Counted from the stretch's first letter, positions 44,481-58,496 are shown. The stretch: 64,000 nt of DNA from Adiantum capillus-veneris (GCA_014529385.2 CM043963.1:65605895-65669894), one strand, 5' to 3'. Numbers and translations: made by a program. Notes: a model not told the origin generated them from the letters alone.

Positions 44481-46150
44481 CGGTTTGGGCCCCACGCAAT
44501 GTGGTACCAGTTCAGCTTTCATCTGCCTTTTTTGGCACGTTCCTCAGCTGCTTTCGAACTCTCTGACCTTTCTTCATCCTGTTCATTCGGTGCCTGTTTA
44601 AGGCACCGTGCGGAGATGTGCCCAGTTTCCCCGCATCCAAAGCACTTCCCCTCTTTGATATAGCTGACCCTCTCTCGAAGAGTGAGCTGGGGTCGTGCAT
44701 CCTTTTCTTTCTTTTTTGGGTTACTCTTCTTCTTTCTACTTTCATTGCTAGAAGTCTATTCGGTTCTCTGCGTCATGATCTCATATGTGGGTAAGTCAAA
44801 TTGCTTGAATGAATCGCAAAACCCCGTTTCGCATGACTCATTAGTTCCTGAATGGAATCTAATTTTTGCTCTAAGCAGTGATCTCGGATCTCTATAGGAA
44901 GTCCCAAGGTAAACCGCTCAATCTGTTCTTTGAACGAGATCTTCTTAAATGAAGAAGTTGGTAGAAAAGAGCTCCAGAATCTCTTGCAATATGCGTCCAA
45001 TGTATCCTTCTTGGTCATCCGAAGATGGTTTCAAGCAGTTCGTATGTCGCGCTCGTACTCCCGAGTCAGCCATGAAGAAAGAAAAAGCCTTTTAAATTTC
45101 AGCCATTTAAATGGTGCTGTCTTGTTCAATAGAGAGTGGACCACCAAGTTTAAGCATTTTCCGTGAAGTAAGAGGTAGCCCTCCGAATCTTGGAGTGCTC
45201 TGAGTAATGTCCTCTAGAGAAAGCTATGTCAAACTGCTGTATGAAGGCCAAAGCCTTCGAAGCATCTCGAAATCCAGAAAAGGTGTCAAATTTAATTGAG
45301 TGTCCACCTTCTTTAAATTCTCAGACTTTCTTGCTGTTATCTTCCAGAAAGTCATACTGGTTGGCTTTATAAAAATTCTTCTTCCTTGCATAAAATCTGC
45401 TGCCGTCGGAGTCCGAACTATCCGAAGACGAGTCCTCTGTAGAACTGTCTGAAACTGGGCGAGACTTAGGCTTCTTTACCTTTTTCTTGCCCTTTCCAAA
45501 GCGTTGCTTTTTGCTTCGCTTTTTTCCTTTTCTGTCTTCTTCGCTGGAGTCAGAAGACCTAGAAGAACTGTTAGAAGAAGAAGAAGAAGAAGAAGAAGAA
45601 GAAGAAGAAGAACTGGGTACTCCTTCAAATCGCACACGCTTCTTCTGCTTTCTTGCCGAGGCAAAAGTACATTGACGACCCAAATAACATGGGAAGTCAA
45701 TTCCTTTCTTTTGCTTTTTGTCGTGCTTTTGAGCTTTTATTTGTGCGTCCAAAAGCTGGCTAATCCGTGCATGAACCACCTCTTCTAATTCTTGCTCTGT
45801 AAACATTTTGGCGTAGGAGGTTGTTTGAGCGCCGGTTTGAGGGGTGGCTCCATGGTTTGCCGCCACTGTGAGTGCACCTCGTCAAAGGAGGTCTGGGTGA
45901 AAAATTTTGCAAGTTTAGGGTCCTTCGCAAAATTCATCATCAACTTTGTCGCCTCATCGACCAACCTCCGATGTTCCATCTCATCAAGCTCTGCTTGAGT
46001 AGGCCGAGGCGGACCATACTCCTCGCATGAATCTTCTTCGTGATCTCTTCCCGCATCTCCGGATGCAGAGGAAGTCGACTGTCCTTTGCTTGAATGCATA
46101 AGTGCCGCGTAAAAAGGATCGGATTTCCCGGTAGAAGAGAAATTGGCCGT
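44481..46150 (-). pseudogene. A-minus gag
   Basis: From the 5' LTR side: SDPFYAALMHSSKGQSTSSA, a GPPRPTQAELDEMEHRRLV helix, a frameshift near 45860, and a lysine/serine-rich linker with an (agaaga)n-coded serine run at 45566-45612. Then the capsid (MTKKDTLDAYCKRFWSSFLP, IERFTLGLPIEIRDHC) and a zinc-knuckle region near 44630 (CFGCGETGHISA-type, slightly altered). Several frameshifts. Confidence 0.85.
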
Positions 46151-46162
46151 GCTCTGATACCA
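46151..46162 (-). other. A-minus primer-binding site
   Basis: GCTCTGATACCA on the + strand, i.e. TGGTATCAGAGC on the element strand, one base inside the LTR. Perfect initiator tRNA-Met match. Confidence 0.92.
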
Positions 46163-46163
46163 C

Positions 46164-46762
46164 TGTAACGGACTTGGACACTCCAAGTCAAGAATCTACC
46201 GCGACACGACAGGAATTCACTTCAAAACAGTTCACAATTTGATTCGACACCGGTCCGGCAGAGTTCCGTGCCAAGAGGTATTGGCCCCAAAGACTGGCGC
46301 CTCTTTCGGTATTTCTTTTTGTATTAAAATCTGTGCTCAAAGTACAAGGGAGTGATTGGGTCTCAGTCTCAGACTCTGCGTCCAGATGCTCCGAGAGGTG
46401 GGAGCTCAAACCACACTTATAAAGAGTTACAAGGGTTGCCAAAAGCAGAGTCCCAGAAGCTGTCCCAAAAGCTGCCCATTAAAAGCATTCTCAAATAGAG
46501 CAACTTTTAAAAATAAAGCAATTCAAATTAAGCCTTCTCTCTCTCCTAGCTTGCGTAGAATAAAGCAACACTAGTGTAGAGTTTTCAGCTTGCTTTTGCA
46601 TAGCAAAAAGCAGCCCCATTCTGCCGTGAAGTGCGCCGTAAAACGCGGGGTTCCGTACAGTCATGCCACGTTAGCTTTTTCTGTACACTGCAACTGCCAC
46701 ATCAGCATTTTCAGCAGGGCGGGTGTGTGTGTACTCGGCAGGCACGTCACCAGTTTGTGATA
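46164..46762 (-). repeat. A-minus 5' LTR
   Basis: TGTAACGGACTTGG to GTTTGTGATA on the + strand, 599 bp, followed by the right TSD GAAAG. It is somewhat longer than the 3' LTR because of small duplications (agctgtcccaaaagctgccc area). Confidence 0.9.
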
Positions 46763-46767
46763 GAAAG

Positions 46768-48208
46768 TATGAGAGCTTCCAACTGGCAACCTTCTCAGCC
46801 GTCTGTCTCGATCAGGGGAGTCTTCAGGAATATGGTGCAGCCATCTGACCTTGATCCAGTGCAATCGCCTTTGCCACCGCCATTGCCACCAGCGCCGCCA
46901 CTAGGCTACAATGGTTGGAGCCCATATGGATACCCTTATTATCCATACCCGGGATATGCGCCTAACCAACCCAAAGATTTCAAAGATGGCGGCACGACAA
47001 TCAAAATTTTCACTTTTTCCGGGGTGAAAGATCGCAAGAAAGCATTGCAGTTCCTACAACAATTCGACAACATCTATGCTTTGGGGAACTATACAGAAGA
47101 ATCCAAGATTTCTCGAGTAGCGGGATTTCTTAAAGATAATGCTATCCAATGGTAGAGTTCAATCGCGACACCACCGCATGCTCCAAGGACCTGGCAAGCT
47201 TTCAAGACAGTTTTTGCACGTAGTTACATGACTTCGATCTTTGAAGTCCGGATTTTGGCAGAGTGGGGCAACTTGAAAATGCTTGCCACCGAAAGCATGG
47301 ACGACTATAACCGAAGGTTTCTCGACGTGTACCTTCCGGTGTCCTTTAAGTTCATTTCCTTGGAGGACCAGTGCGAGCGCTACACCATTCGACTACCATC
47401 ACCATTGCAGGAATATTGTCTCTCCAAGCAAGTCTCTACCATGCAAGAGCTTATGGACCATGCCACGGTCGGCTACAAGCTCATGAAAGGAAAGTTGGAA
47501 AGTTGGAGTTTACCACAGAAAAACCTCCGGCCACTAACAAGAACTCCCGGCAACAACGAACAAATTCTCAAGAATCCTGTGAAAACCAACCTCAATGGCC
47601 TCGTCTGACACAACGTCAACGAGACGTCTTGTTATAAGAAGGCCGATGCTTCAAATGTTTCCAAACAGGGCATACATTCAATACATGTCCTAAGCGAGCC
47701 TCGACGTCCTCAGTCCCACCTCAGACAGATCCCCGGGGCCACCTCTGGCCAAGAAGGCTAGACCTGCTATTGGACAAGTACCCGATATTTATGGTATACA
47801 CCTCGAGAGTTTTAATGAATTATGCAGAGCTTATGGAAAAGTCAACGGCTTGAAAGCCCTTATTTTCTTTGACCCCAGAGCTATGGAGAACTTCATCCAT
47901 CCAGAATTCTTGAAGCAGATGCACTTTGATTATGATGCAGAGGGTGGAGAAATTGAAGCTGAGCTAGCCACGGGGCAAACTTAGAAAGTGGTACCGCTCA
48001 TTGGTGTACTTCCAGTGACTAAACAAGGTTATCATGGAAAAGCAGATTTCCACATTATGAAGTTGGGCAATTGCGACGTTCTCTTGGGCATGCCCTGGCA
48101 TGACAAGAATGATGCAACTCTCCAGGTCCGGAACCGAACCATCATCGTGATGTAGAAGGGCAAGCCAGTTGTCCTCAAAGTTCGGTTGTCCGAACAAAGC
48201 CTTGAATA
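46768..48208 (+). pseudogene. B gag, zinc-knuckle region and protease
   Basis: Resumes B gag in phase: MRASNWQPSQPSVS, a proline/tyrosine-rich part (YGYPYYPYPGYAPNQ), then the capsid (IFTFSGVKDRKKALQFLQQF, a stop near 47153, TWQAFKTVFARSYM, YNRRFLDVYLP, STMQELMDHATVGYKLM). A nucleocapsid zinc knuckle (CFKCFQTGHTFNTC) is readable near 47650-47690. Protease follows: LIFFDPRAMENFIHPEF (D-P-R in place of D-S/T-G), NCDVLLGMPWHDKND, ending LSEQSLE at the MITE. No RT sequence follows on the other side of the MITE. Confidence 0.87.
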
Positions 48209-48355
48209 CATAGTCACAAGGGACGCATTCCGGGACGGGGAACGGGGGACACGGGGCTCAAATGGATTTTTAGTGTAAAAAAGAGGGCGGGACGGCAAGT
48301 GGGGATAGAAAAGTAGGGACGGGAAGCTCGAAAAAGGACGTCCCTTGTGACTATG
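48209..48355. mobile_element. 147-bp MITE with perfect 16-bp inverted ends
   Basis: CATAGTCACAAGGGAC at 48209-48224 and its exact reverse complement at 48340-48355. The 8-bp flanks CTTGAATA and CCTGAATG agree at six positions and differ by two transitions, as expected for an aged 8-bp TSD of the hAT type. Inside is GGGACGG-rich sequence with no coding capacity. A second, truncated copy is at 3193-3302. Confidence 0.87.
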
Positions 48356-48363
48356 CCTGAATG

Positions 48364-49256
48364 ACCTCTCTAGTTGTTTTCTAGTTAGATACTTTTGAAC
48401 ATTGTTTGAGAAAGTATTGTTTGAAGTTTGTTTGAAATGGATGCTATCTGTTTTAAACCTGTCTTGGTGCCGATTTGAATTATTTGACTCTGGTTTTAAA
48501 TACTTGCTTCAATGATTGGTGATTTTACTCTCGGGTGGAGAAGTTAGAAATACTGTCTTGGTATTGTTTGAACCTCGAAACGACACAGGCCGATGCTTGG
48601 GGAGCTTGTTCTATGTTTGAAAACCTTGGAACGACGCAGGCCGATGTCTGGGGAGCGTTTCGTTGTATGCTAGAAAACCTCCAAATGATGCAGGCCGATG
48701 CGTGGGGAGCGTTTGGTTGTATGCTTGAACCTCCAAGCGACGCAGACTGCGGTCTGAGGAGCGTTTGGTTGTACAGTATTCTGAGCTCATGGCCCGGACC
48801 TTTTAGGTTATTTGCGGGGGGAGTGACGAGGTAGTCGTTGAGTAGCTTCATATTGCAGAGTGTTTGTCTCCGAGGAGTGCTCAACAGCGCTGTTTGTTGT
48901 GTCTTGTAACATGCATATGTAAGCATTTGTGTTGTGATATGCCAACTATTGAATATTTTTAATTGGATGACATTGCTTGGGTATGTAATTTTAGTGCATC
49001 AAGACACCAATGGAAGATCAATGTGGTCTGGGTGTGATGACTAATTTTACTATGCCATCATATCAACAGTTCTAATCTGGACGAAAGGAGAAGCCAACTC
49101 CTTGATCAAAAGAGCTGAAAGGAGAAGCTAACTCCTTAACAAAAAGAGCAAACTGAATGTCCCTCAGAATGACCCTCGGAAATTTTTGAGCTAACTTGAG
49201 TTGTTTTGCAGATATGCTGTAATCGCGGACGATTACTTTCTTTCAAGAAGGGGGAA
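48364..49256 (+). other. B 3' UTR with minisatellite-like repeats
   Basis: Follows protease sequence without any pol. Four degenerate units of about 52 bp (gacgcaggccgatg...tggggagcg) occur at 48575-48760, and two copies of the 34-bp unit seen in F at about 49080-49150. It ends with the tract tttcaagaagggggaa at the LTR. Confidence 0.85.
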
Positions 49257-49783
49257 TGTCACAAACTGCTGATGTGTCAAAGCCTTGAAGAATGGAGCCA
49301 ACTTGCAAATCCTGCCCAGGGGCCTAAACCCTAAGAAGAACAAGTAACAGAAGAAGAAGTCCTACTAACTTATGGGGACCCCGTCCGATGGGGCACGAGT
49401 GACATAAAATAAAGCAGGATCCACACATAGTCACACAAAAAAAACTGATGACGTGGCAGCTGTACGGACGCTCCGCATTTTGCGTTGACTGCTGACATGG
49501 CAGTTGTATGGAATTCCACAAAACGCGTTGGCAGCTTTTTGGCATTGCTTTTGGACCAGAAGCTTTTCAGTTTTGAAGGCTTTTCACTGTAACTACTTTT
49601 CAGGCCAAGGGCCTTTAAATATGAGGTTAGGGCTCATTCTCTGGCATGCTTCCTGGAGAAGGTGCAGAGATTGGAGTACTCGCTTGTACCGTGTTGATGC
49701 AATATAAAGAAATACCGAAAAGGGCGCCAAGGTTTGGGGCCAATACTCTCTGGGTGGAATTCCGCCACTCCGTGTCGCGTGTC

Positions 49784-49826
<43 letters not shown>

Positions 49827-49900
49827 CAGTTGTTATTGAAGTGCTAAAAGTCTGTTCAGTCTGTTCTTTATTATTGGCACGTGGTGCATGTCTTGTGACA
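49257..49900 (+). repeat. 3' LTR of element B
   Basis: TGTCACAAACTGC to CTTGTGACA, 644 bp, with a (TC)n run at 49785-49822 and a TTTAAATA box at about 49613. The right TSD TGTCC follows at 49901-49905. Confidence 0.92.
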
Positions 49901-49905
49901 TGTCC

Positions 49906-51620
49906 CCCTCAAGAGTTAACTGTCTGGAAGAGTCAAGGGCCAGTCTAGCATATCTGTCTCTAGTAGTATCCCACAAGCTGTGCACAAAGGAGACTGATCT
50001 GGTAAGCGGCTCAATTTCCATAGGAGGGGCAGCTAGCTCTGCTCGAATGATAGCGTGTGGTATGGTGGCCTTGGCTCTTATCAGTCGAGAGATCATACCA
50101 AGGGCCTCTCCATACGTCTCCAACCATCCTAGCTTATAGAAGGTCCCCATATCTGCACCCCATACAACATAGCTGAGGCTACTAAAGTATCAAAGAGCCA
50201 TTACTTTGTCCGAGGTTCGTGGAACTAAACCTGCGAACACATCCTCTCCAAGCCTCCCAAGGCCGTAGTCAGTCTAGTCTCTGCTGCTCTCACCAAAGAA
50301 AACCTCGGCCCAGTGAAGACAACCCCAAGGTAAGCGTATGCATCTGTATACTCTACAATCTCCTGACCATATGTGAAAGTCGGTGCTGATCTCCTGATCC
50401 ATTATGGTGTGGTGTTCAACACCATAACCTTGGTTTTACCAAGGTTTACACACAATCCACTATCCTCTGCAAAATTGTGTAATGCATCCAATTGTCGCTG
50501 CATACCATCTGGTAAGTCAGAGATCAACACAATATTACTAGCATATAACAACAATGGGATCCACGTCCCTGCCAGTTGGGCACCTCTATCACCCTCTCTG
50601 TCAATGTAATCACACCTCATCAACATACATACCAAAATAGAGTAGGAGACAATGGGAAACCCTGTTTCACCCAATGGTGGAGTGAACTAAATCAGATATC
50701 CCCTCCGGAGTGCATACATGTCACATCGCTGATCTGTATAGAGCCATAATCCCCCGAATCAACACTATGGGCACCCCCGTCTCCTGCAGTCTGTGCATCA
50801 CTCGAGCTCTCGATACCATGTCAAATGCTTTGCGGAAATCCACAAAGCTACAATAAATCCGTCTCCCATGTGACCTGCCCTCCTCTATGATGGCTCTGAG
50901 TGTCAGAATATGATCAAGAGTGGAGAAACCCCTCCTGAAATCGGCCTGGCCCTTTGCTCGTACACCCTCACCCTTTGCCCAATTACTCAACTGCTGCTCA
51001 AGAATGGATGCATACAACCGTGCCAATGTGTGCCCAACCATAATAGTGCGGTAATTCCTAGGCTCTGTAGGATCACCTGCATTGAAGATAGGCACAATAG
51101 TAGACAACCTCCAAGTCTCAGGTAACCCTTCACACATAGCACGATTGAACAACACTGCAAGAACCTCTACCAGCATATCTCTAGCATGTATAAAGTGCTC
51201 TGCTACTAGATCATCATAATCATATGCCCTGCTGGTCCTCATCTTGTCAATGGCTCTCTTTACCATCTCAGTGGTAAAGAAGGTGCTGGTAGGTGGGCAT
51301 GGCTTTGTAGGATCTGGAAGGGGGTCCTGTCCAAGAACTGTTTATAACGATGAGGCACACTGGCCCCACACATCAGGAGAAGTAATCACTGGGGGAGGGT
51401 AGTGCTCATGAAAGAATCGCCATGCCTCTCCTGAAAACACCTGATACAAGTCTCGCTCCATTTGGGCCAAGTAAGCTCGTTTCTTACGTCGCACAAGGCA
51501 CTGGGAAGCAATCAAAGATTGTCTGTAAGTGATGACTCCTAAAAGAAGATCCCTCTGAAGCTGGGTTCTCATCTCTCTGCACTTCTCATCATACCAACTA
51601 TTCTGGGGCATGCTCCCAGA
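49906..51620 (-). mobile_element. LINE E, 5' half: RT part of ORF2, 5' truncated
   Basis: Reading down from 51620: MPQNSWYDEKCREMRTQLQR, then RT blocks (HFIHARDMLVEVLAVLFNRA, LSTIVPIFNAGDPTEPRNYR, FRRGFSTLDHILTLRA, CSFVDFRKAFDMV). The catalytic block reads LLLYASNIVLISD, so the expected YADD is changed to YASN and the copy is dead. Frameshifts lie near 50690 and 50200. It ends DSSRQLTLEGDM where B inserted, and continues at 4158. The endonuclease part is absent: the copy starts directly at the TC-rich end of LINE C. Confidence 0.9.
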
Positions 51621-51648
51621 AGAAAGAGAGAGAGGGAGGGAGAGAGAA
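51621..51648. repeat. GA-rich tract between LINE C and LINE E
   Basis: A degenerate gagaga/ggaggg run. On the minus strand it follows the LINE C 3' end (tttcatttcatttt) and directly precedes the truncated start of LINE E. Confidence 0.8.
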
Positions 51649-52222
51649 AATGAAATGAAATGAATTGTTATATTAACGTCTTCAAAAGGCCAAAGTGATC
51701 TATGAGACCAGAAAGTTACAATGTGGTGGATCTGATACAAAGTCAGAGTAACAAGATGACAAAATGACAAAATAAAATACTATGAGATCCTAGACTGCTG
51801 GGTGTGGACTAAGCAGCTAAAACAACTAGCTGGGATAGCTAGATCACAGGGGATCTAGCATCGGTCGCTGGCGGATCTCATCAATCTCCTCCATGGTCAG
51901 TAGTCTGACCGGGCGTCGTGCATGTCGAGGCAAAGTGACCCGGATCCTCTGATGCAGCCTCTGTCGATGTTGTGTAGTCCTCCGCAGTCGTGGGCGTCTG
52001 GATGTCCCCAGCTCAGTCGCTCGGTCGATCAATATGCCTCTGGTGTAAAGCGACGAGCTCTGTTGTGGTAGTAACTCCTCCGGGTGTCCAGTGGCAGCTC
52101 AAAAGAGGTCTATGATCTGTCTCTGAGACTGGCTAGTCTTTCCTCTCATCAAGCTCTCTCTGTGTCTGCGCAGCTCGAGCAAAAACAAACCCAGGCATCT
52201 CTGATCCTCGTACCGCATGACT
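51649..52222 (-). other. LINE C 3' UTR
   Basis: Shares with LINE E the 3' terminal block (aaggcca...tattaac...gaaatgaaatga) and an arginine-rich tail frame. The conserved final 100 bp are the likely RT recognition site. Confidence 0.75.
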
Positions 52223-55200
52223 CTAGAGAATGGTCCAAAGCCCTCTCTGAACAAGCAATGGAACTTGGAAGCGGCCTCGTATCTCGTAGTAGACGGGACA
52301 GTGGCATGTGTAGTGCAACTCTGTCTCAGGCTCGATGTCACACAAGGAGCATGTCCTGGCCTCTGCTGGTACTCCGTTGTATCTCCTAGTCTCGATCTGC
52401 AACTGGTGTGAAGATGTGCGTATCTGGCCAATAGCACATCGTATCCCATGAGACAGGTGAGTGTCCATGGATTTGGAACTCGTCACAAAACCATCCTCCG
52501 TAAGCTGGAGGAGATGCTCTCTGTAGAAAGCCATCTTCGTGCCTAGCTCCTGTACTGGCTATATCCATGTCCTCTTGGTGTCTAGCTGAGTCAAGTCGTG
52601 GCGAATAAGCCTGGTGATCTCGGAGTGTGTAAGAGTCAGAGAGGGCGCATCGAGTGAGTCCCGGAAAGGAGGTAATTTGTCTATGTTGAACCCATGCGCC
52701 TGAAACCATGACGTCATCTCCCCATACCAGCATGCTGTATCTCCCTGCATGCCTAACTGTCGAGAGGACTCAAGTGCAAGGCGTGCATATCTGTCTCTGG
52801 GAAGTTCCCACATGCGGTGTATGAAGGAGAGAGATCTAGTGAGCGCCTCAACCACCAGTGGGGAGGCAGCTAGCTCTGCTCGTATAATAGCACGTGGTAC
52901 TGAAGTCTTGGCCCTAATGAGCCGTGAGATCATAGAGACCAGAGGCTTCTCCATGTCCCCCCATCCATCACTGTAGCTTGTCCTCCTGTGATGGTCCAGT
53001 GAAGGTCCCCAAATCTCAGCTCCATAGAGCAATACAGAAGCCACCAAAGTGTCAAAGAGCCAGAGCTTCTTCCGAGGCTCCTGAAACTGAACCTGTGAAC
53101 ACATCCTTTCCAATTTACCCAATGCTACATGGGCTTTGGTCAATCTAGTCTCTGCTGCCCTCAATGAAAATGCTGGCCCACTAAAAACCACTCCAAGGTA
53201 AGTGTAAGCATCTGTATACTCCACCTTCTCCTGGCCGTATGTGAAGGCGGGTGCTGACCTCTTGATCCACTGTGGGGTGGTATTAAATACCATGACCTTG
53301 GTTTTACCAAGGTTGACGGACAAACCACTTTCTTGGGCAAACCTATGCAAAGCATCCAGGTGAAGTTGCATCCCCTTCGGAGAGTCAGAGATCAAAACAA
53401 TATCATCAGCATATAACAATAGTGGAATCCATGTCCCCGCCAGCTGTGCACCTCTATCACCATCTCTCTCAATGTATTCAGAAACCTCATCTACATACAT
53501 ACCAAATAGAGTAGGAGAGAGAGGGCAGCCCTGCTTCACCCCAATAGTGGAATAAACCGGTGTGGATAGACCCTCTGGGGTGCGTACATGCCCCACTACT
53601 GACCTGTATAATGCCATGACCCCCCAAATGAGCTCTGTGGGTACTCCCATCTGCTGTAATCTGCGCATCAATCTCGCTCTGGGCATTGTGTCAAATGCTT
53701 TACGGAAATCCACAAAGCTGCAATAGATCCGTCTCCCACGCGATCTGCCCTCCTCAATGCTGGCTCTGAGTGTCAAGATATGGTCAAGAGTAGAAAAACC
53801 CCTCCTGAAACCTGCCTGCCTGGCTGCGCGCATCCCCTCCCTCTGCCCATCTACTCAGCTGCTGCTCAAGAATAGATGCGTACAACCGTGCCAATGTGTG
53901 TCCAATCATGATAGTGCGATAGTTCCCAGGCTCCATAGGGTCTCCCGACTTGAAGATAGGTACAATAGTAGATAGGCTGCAGGTATCAGGCAAGCCCTCA
54001 CACATGGCACGGTTAAACATAACTGTTAGAAGCTCTGCTAGTAAATCTCTGGCATGCATGAAATGCTCAGCCACTAAGCCATCATGATCATATGCTCTCT
54101 CAGTCCTCATCCTGTCAATGGCCTTCCTCACCATCTCAACGGTGAAAAAAAAACATGTGTGTGGGCATGGATCGGGAAGGGGGGGGGCTGCTCAGGAACT
54201 GTGTACAAAGATGATGCATACTGGCCCCAAGCCTCTGTAGAAGTGATGGCAGGGGCGGGGGGGGGGGGGTGGGCATGAAAGAGCCTCCATGCCTCATGTG
54301 AGTCCCGACTCAAGAATAGCTGGTATAGATCCTGCTCTAGGCGAGCCAAAAATGCCCTCTTCTTCCACCGCACTAGGCGTCGGAAGTCAATCTGTGACTG
54401 CCTATGAGTGATATCCCTCAAAAGCACCTCCCTCTGAAGTCTAGCTCTAGTGTCCCGACATTCCTCATCATACCAACTGTTCTGGGGCATGTTCCCCGAA
54501 CGGCGTCTCTGCTCAGGCTGGGTATGTGGGTATGCCTCTGCTGCTGCATCATGTAGTGTCTGTGTCAGTATAGTAGTAAGCTCCTCCAGAGGTCGCTCTG
54601 GCTCCTCTGTGCACAGGCGTCTATAGATCCCATCTATGTATACAGAGTCCGTCTCCCGCGTGAAGGTGTAGCGAGTAGGGGCTGTTGCCTGTAGCCTGTG
54701 TGCTACACTAAACTGAAAAGAAATGGTGAGCGATGCAAGAGCATGATCCACTGCCACACCAACAGGTCTGGGTCCAACCGTGAGGTCCTGGGTACTAGAG
54801 ATGAGGCTCGGTTGTGCCATGACATAGTCCACTGTGCTGGCTCCATGTCTGTGTGGGAAGCATGTGAAGCCTCCCGAAGCAGGAAACCTCTGTAGGCCAT
54901 TCAAGATGGCCAGTCCATGTGCGGTGCCCATGTCTATCAGGTTCCGCCCATACTAAGTATATTCCGCATTGTGTGATAGTCTGGACAGGCCCGTCGCTAC
55001 AACATCTAGCTCTCTCAGCATCTCCTCTGAAGTATCATAAAACACTGTCTGGTGATGGGCAGTCCTAGCATTGAAGTCCCCTAGAATGATAATGTCACCA
55101 TCTCTAGAGAACTCCCATATGTCATCATCCAAAATAGAAAAGGGGGACTGTCCTCTGGGTGATGCATAGACCGACGTACTCGGGGGAAAGTAGCAAATAG

Positions 55201-55519
55201 CAATGTAGAGATATCTGCCTGTCTCTGCTTTCAATCTCACCCACATGTTCCTAGCCTGCTCATCCCTGCGGGCTATATGTATCAATGGCTGCAAATCCTC
55301 TCTCAATAACACTGCCACTCCCCCCGAGCCTCGTCCTCTGTGCTCTGAGCGTGTCTCCTGTCTGTAAGCTGTCTCCCATCTATATCCACTGATGTGAGGC
55401 ATGGATTGTCCAAAGGCCTGGTGTGTCTCAGAGTAAAAGATGATGTCTCTTCCAATAAAGCTATCCTCAAAAGCACCCACACCAAGACGCATGGATCCAT
55501 TACAGTTCCTGGCCGCCAC
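52223..55519 (-). pseudogene. LINE C ORF2: endonuclease, RT and zinc motif
   Basis: The frame from 55519 opens with an AP-type endonuclease (RNCNGSMRLG, SETHQAF, RGRGSGGVAVLLRE, IIILGDFNAR). A stop at 54953 follows, then STVDYVMAQP and the H-bearing DHALASLT. A frameshift lies in a poly-G run near 54250. RT: FNRAMCEGLPDT, FRRGFSTLDHILTLRASIEE, CSFVDFRKAFDTM, GVKQGCPLSPTLFGMYVDEV, LLLYADDIVLISDSP (intact YADD) and GLSVNLGKTKVMVFN. After a stop near 52559 comes the C-terminal zinc motif CSLCDIEPETELHYTCHC. About 1100 codons in all, typical for plant L1-like ORF2. A frameshift also lies at about 53800. It is the best preserved LINE here but not functional. Confidence 0.9.
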
Positions 55520-55549
55520 TTTGAGTGTGGTCCCATAAGTCTCGCACCG

Positions 55550-56234
55550 TCATGTGGAGCGTCGCTCCAGTATTACTACTCTTCCATCTCGGTAAAAGGC
55601 AATCTTGCCTTTTCCCCTTGCCGCTCTAATCTCCGGCATTACTTCTTGCATATGAGCGATCTGCGAGAGGGTAAGATCATCCCCGAGAAAAATGCCCGTC
55701 TCTTTAAGAGTTGGCCTTTTCTTCAAGGACTTCTTCGCTTCCATGGAGGAAAAACAGAGGATGAGTGCCCTTTCTTTTGAGGTTTCCCCACTGCTTCCAT
55801 TTTTCTTTATGTTGCCCACTCTCCAGGCTCTTGTGTGTGTCGGCTCATGAACCCCCATCAAGGCCATGAGTTCTTTTACCTCTTCTTCCACATTGCCTTT
55901 GTCTTTAAGACCGCAAATTCTCGCATGTAAAGCGCGCACACGTCTTCTTTGCTCCTCCTCTAGTGTCTGATTAATGATAGTGGGTGTGGACGTGGACGTT
56001 ATCTCCTTGCCTTTTCCTTTCTTGGCCACCTCGATCCATTTCTCGGCTTCATCCGCCTTCTGCTGAGTTTTGGTAAGAACATCCACCCAAGAAGTCGTCA
56101 TCCCTTTGTGTTGCTCTTCTCTCTCTTTGATGGCCCGTACTTGCTCCTTGATCGTGTTGATTTCTTTGATTAATGAGGGTGGCAATTCACCCTCTTCCAG
56201 TGTGTTGCTTGATCGTGCTTCGGCGAGATCTTTC

Positions 56235-56235
<1 letters not shown>
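55550..56235 (-). pseudogene. LINE C ORF1, 5' truncated in the coiled coil
   Basis: The longest Met-start frame is 211 codons from 56185, but the reading extends in phase up to the GA tract (DLAEARSSNTLEEGELPP), matching LINE B, which has a longer N-terminus. Order: coiled coil (KEQVRAIKEREEQ), linker, RRM-like domain (ALHARICGLKDKGNVEEEVK, ALILCFSSMEAKKSL), C-terminal domain (DDLTLSQIAHMQEVMPEIRA). This is the L1 ORF1p layout, an RNA chaperone that coats LINE RNA. The frame itself has no stop. Confidence 0.85.

Positions 56236-56290
<55 letters not shown>
56236..56290. repeat. (GA)n microsatellite between LINE D and LINE C
   Basis: A pure AG run of 55 bp. On the minus strand it follows the LINE D 3' end and precedes LINE C. 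Confidence 0.97.
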
Positions 56291-58487
<2,197 letters not shown>

Positions 58488-58496
58488 GAGAGAGAG

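Larger units (their letters stand above)
18759..46762 (-). mobile_element. Chromovirus-type Ty3/gypsy element A-minus, split
   Basis: Minus-strand element with 3' LTR at 18759-19333 and 5' LTR at 46164-46762, primer site at 46151-46162, and a perfect TSD GAAAG (18754-18758 and 46763-46767). Its internal sequence is 19334-19882 (3' UTR) and 43563-46150 (gag, protease, part of RT). About 1.7 kb expected between these halves (RNase H, integrase, chromodomain) is gone, and a plus-strand A complex (19883-43562) occupies the gap. The insertion of that complex was therefore accompanied or followed by a deletion. Confidence 0.9.
4164..49900 (+). mobile_element. LTR retrotransposon B, carrying all inner insertions
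   Basis: The outermost LTR element of the nest. Its 5' LTR (4164-4680) and 3' LTR (49257-49900) lie in the same orientation, with a primer site after the first and a purine tract before the second. A perfect TSD, TGTCC, lies at 4159-4163 and 49901-49905. It is inserted in ORF2 of LINE E. Its own sequence is only 4164-5042, 18738-18758, 46768-48208 and 48356-49900, about 3.9 kb. That sequence encodes gag and protease but no RT, RNase H or integrase, so B is a deletion derivative or a non-autonomous family. LTR sequence and 3' UTR resemble family F, and more distantly A. Confidence 0.9.

Noticed and set aside
47640-47700. The CX2C zinc-knuckle motif as part of a host zinc-finger gene
   Set aside because: It sits between the B capsid and B protease in the normal retroelement order.
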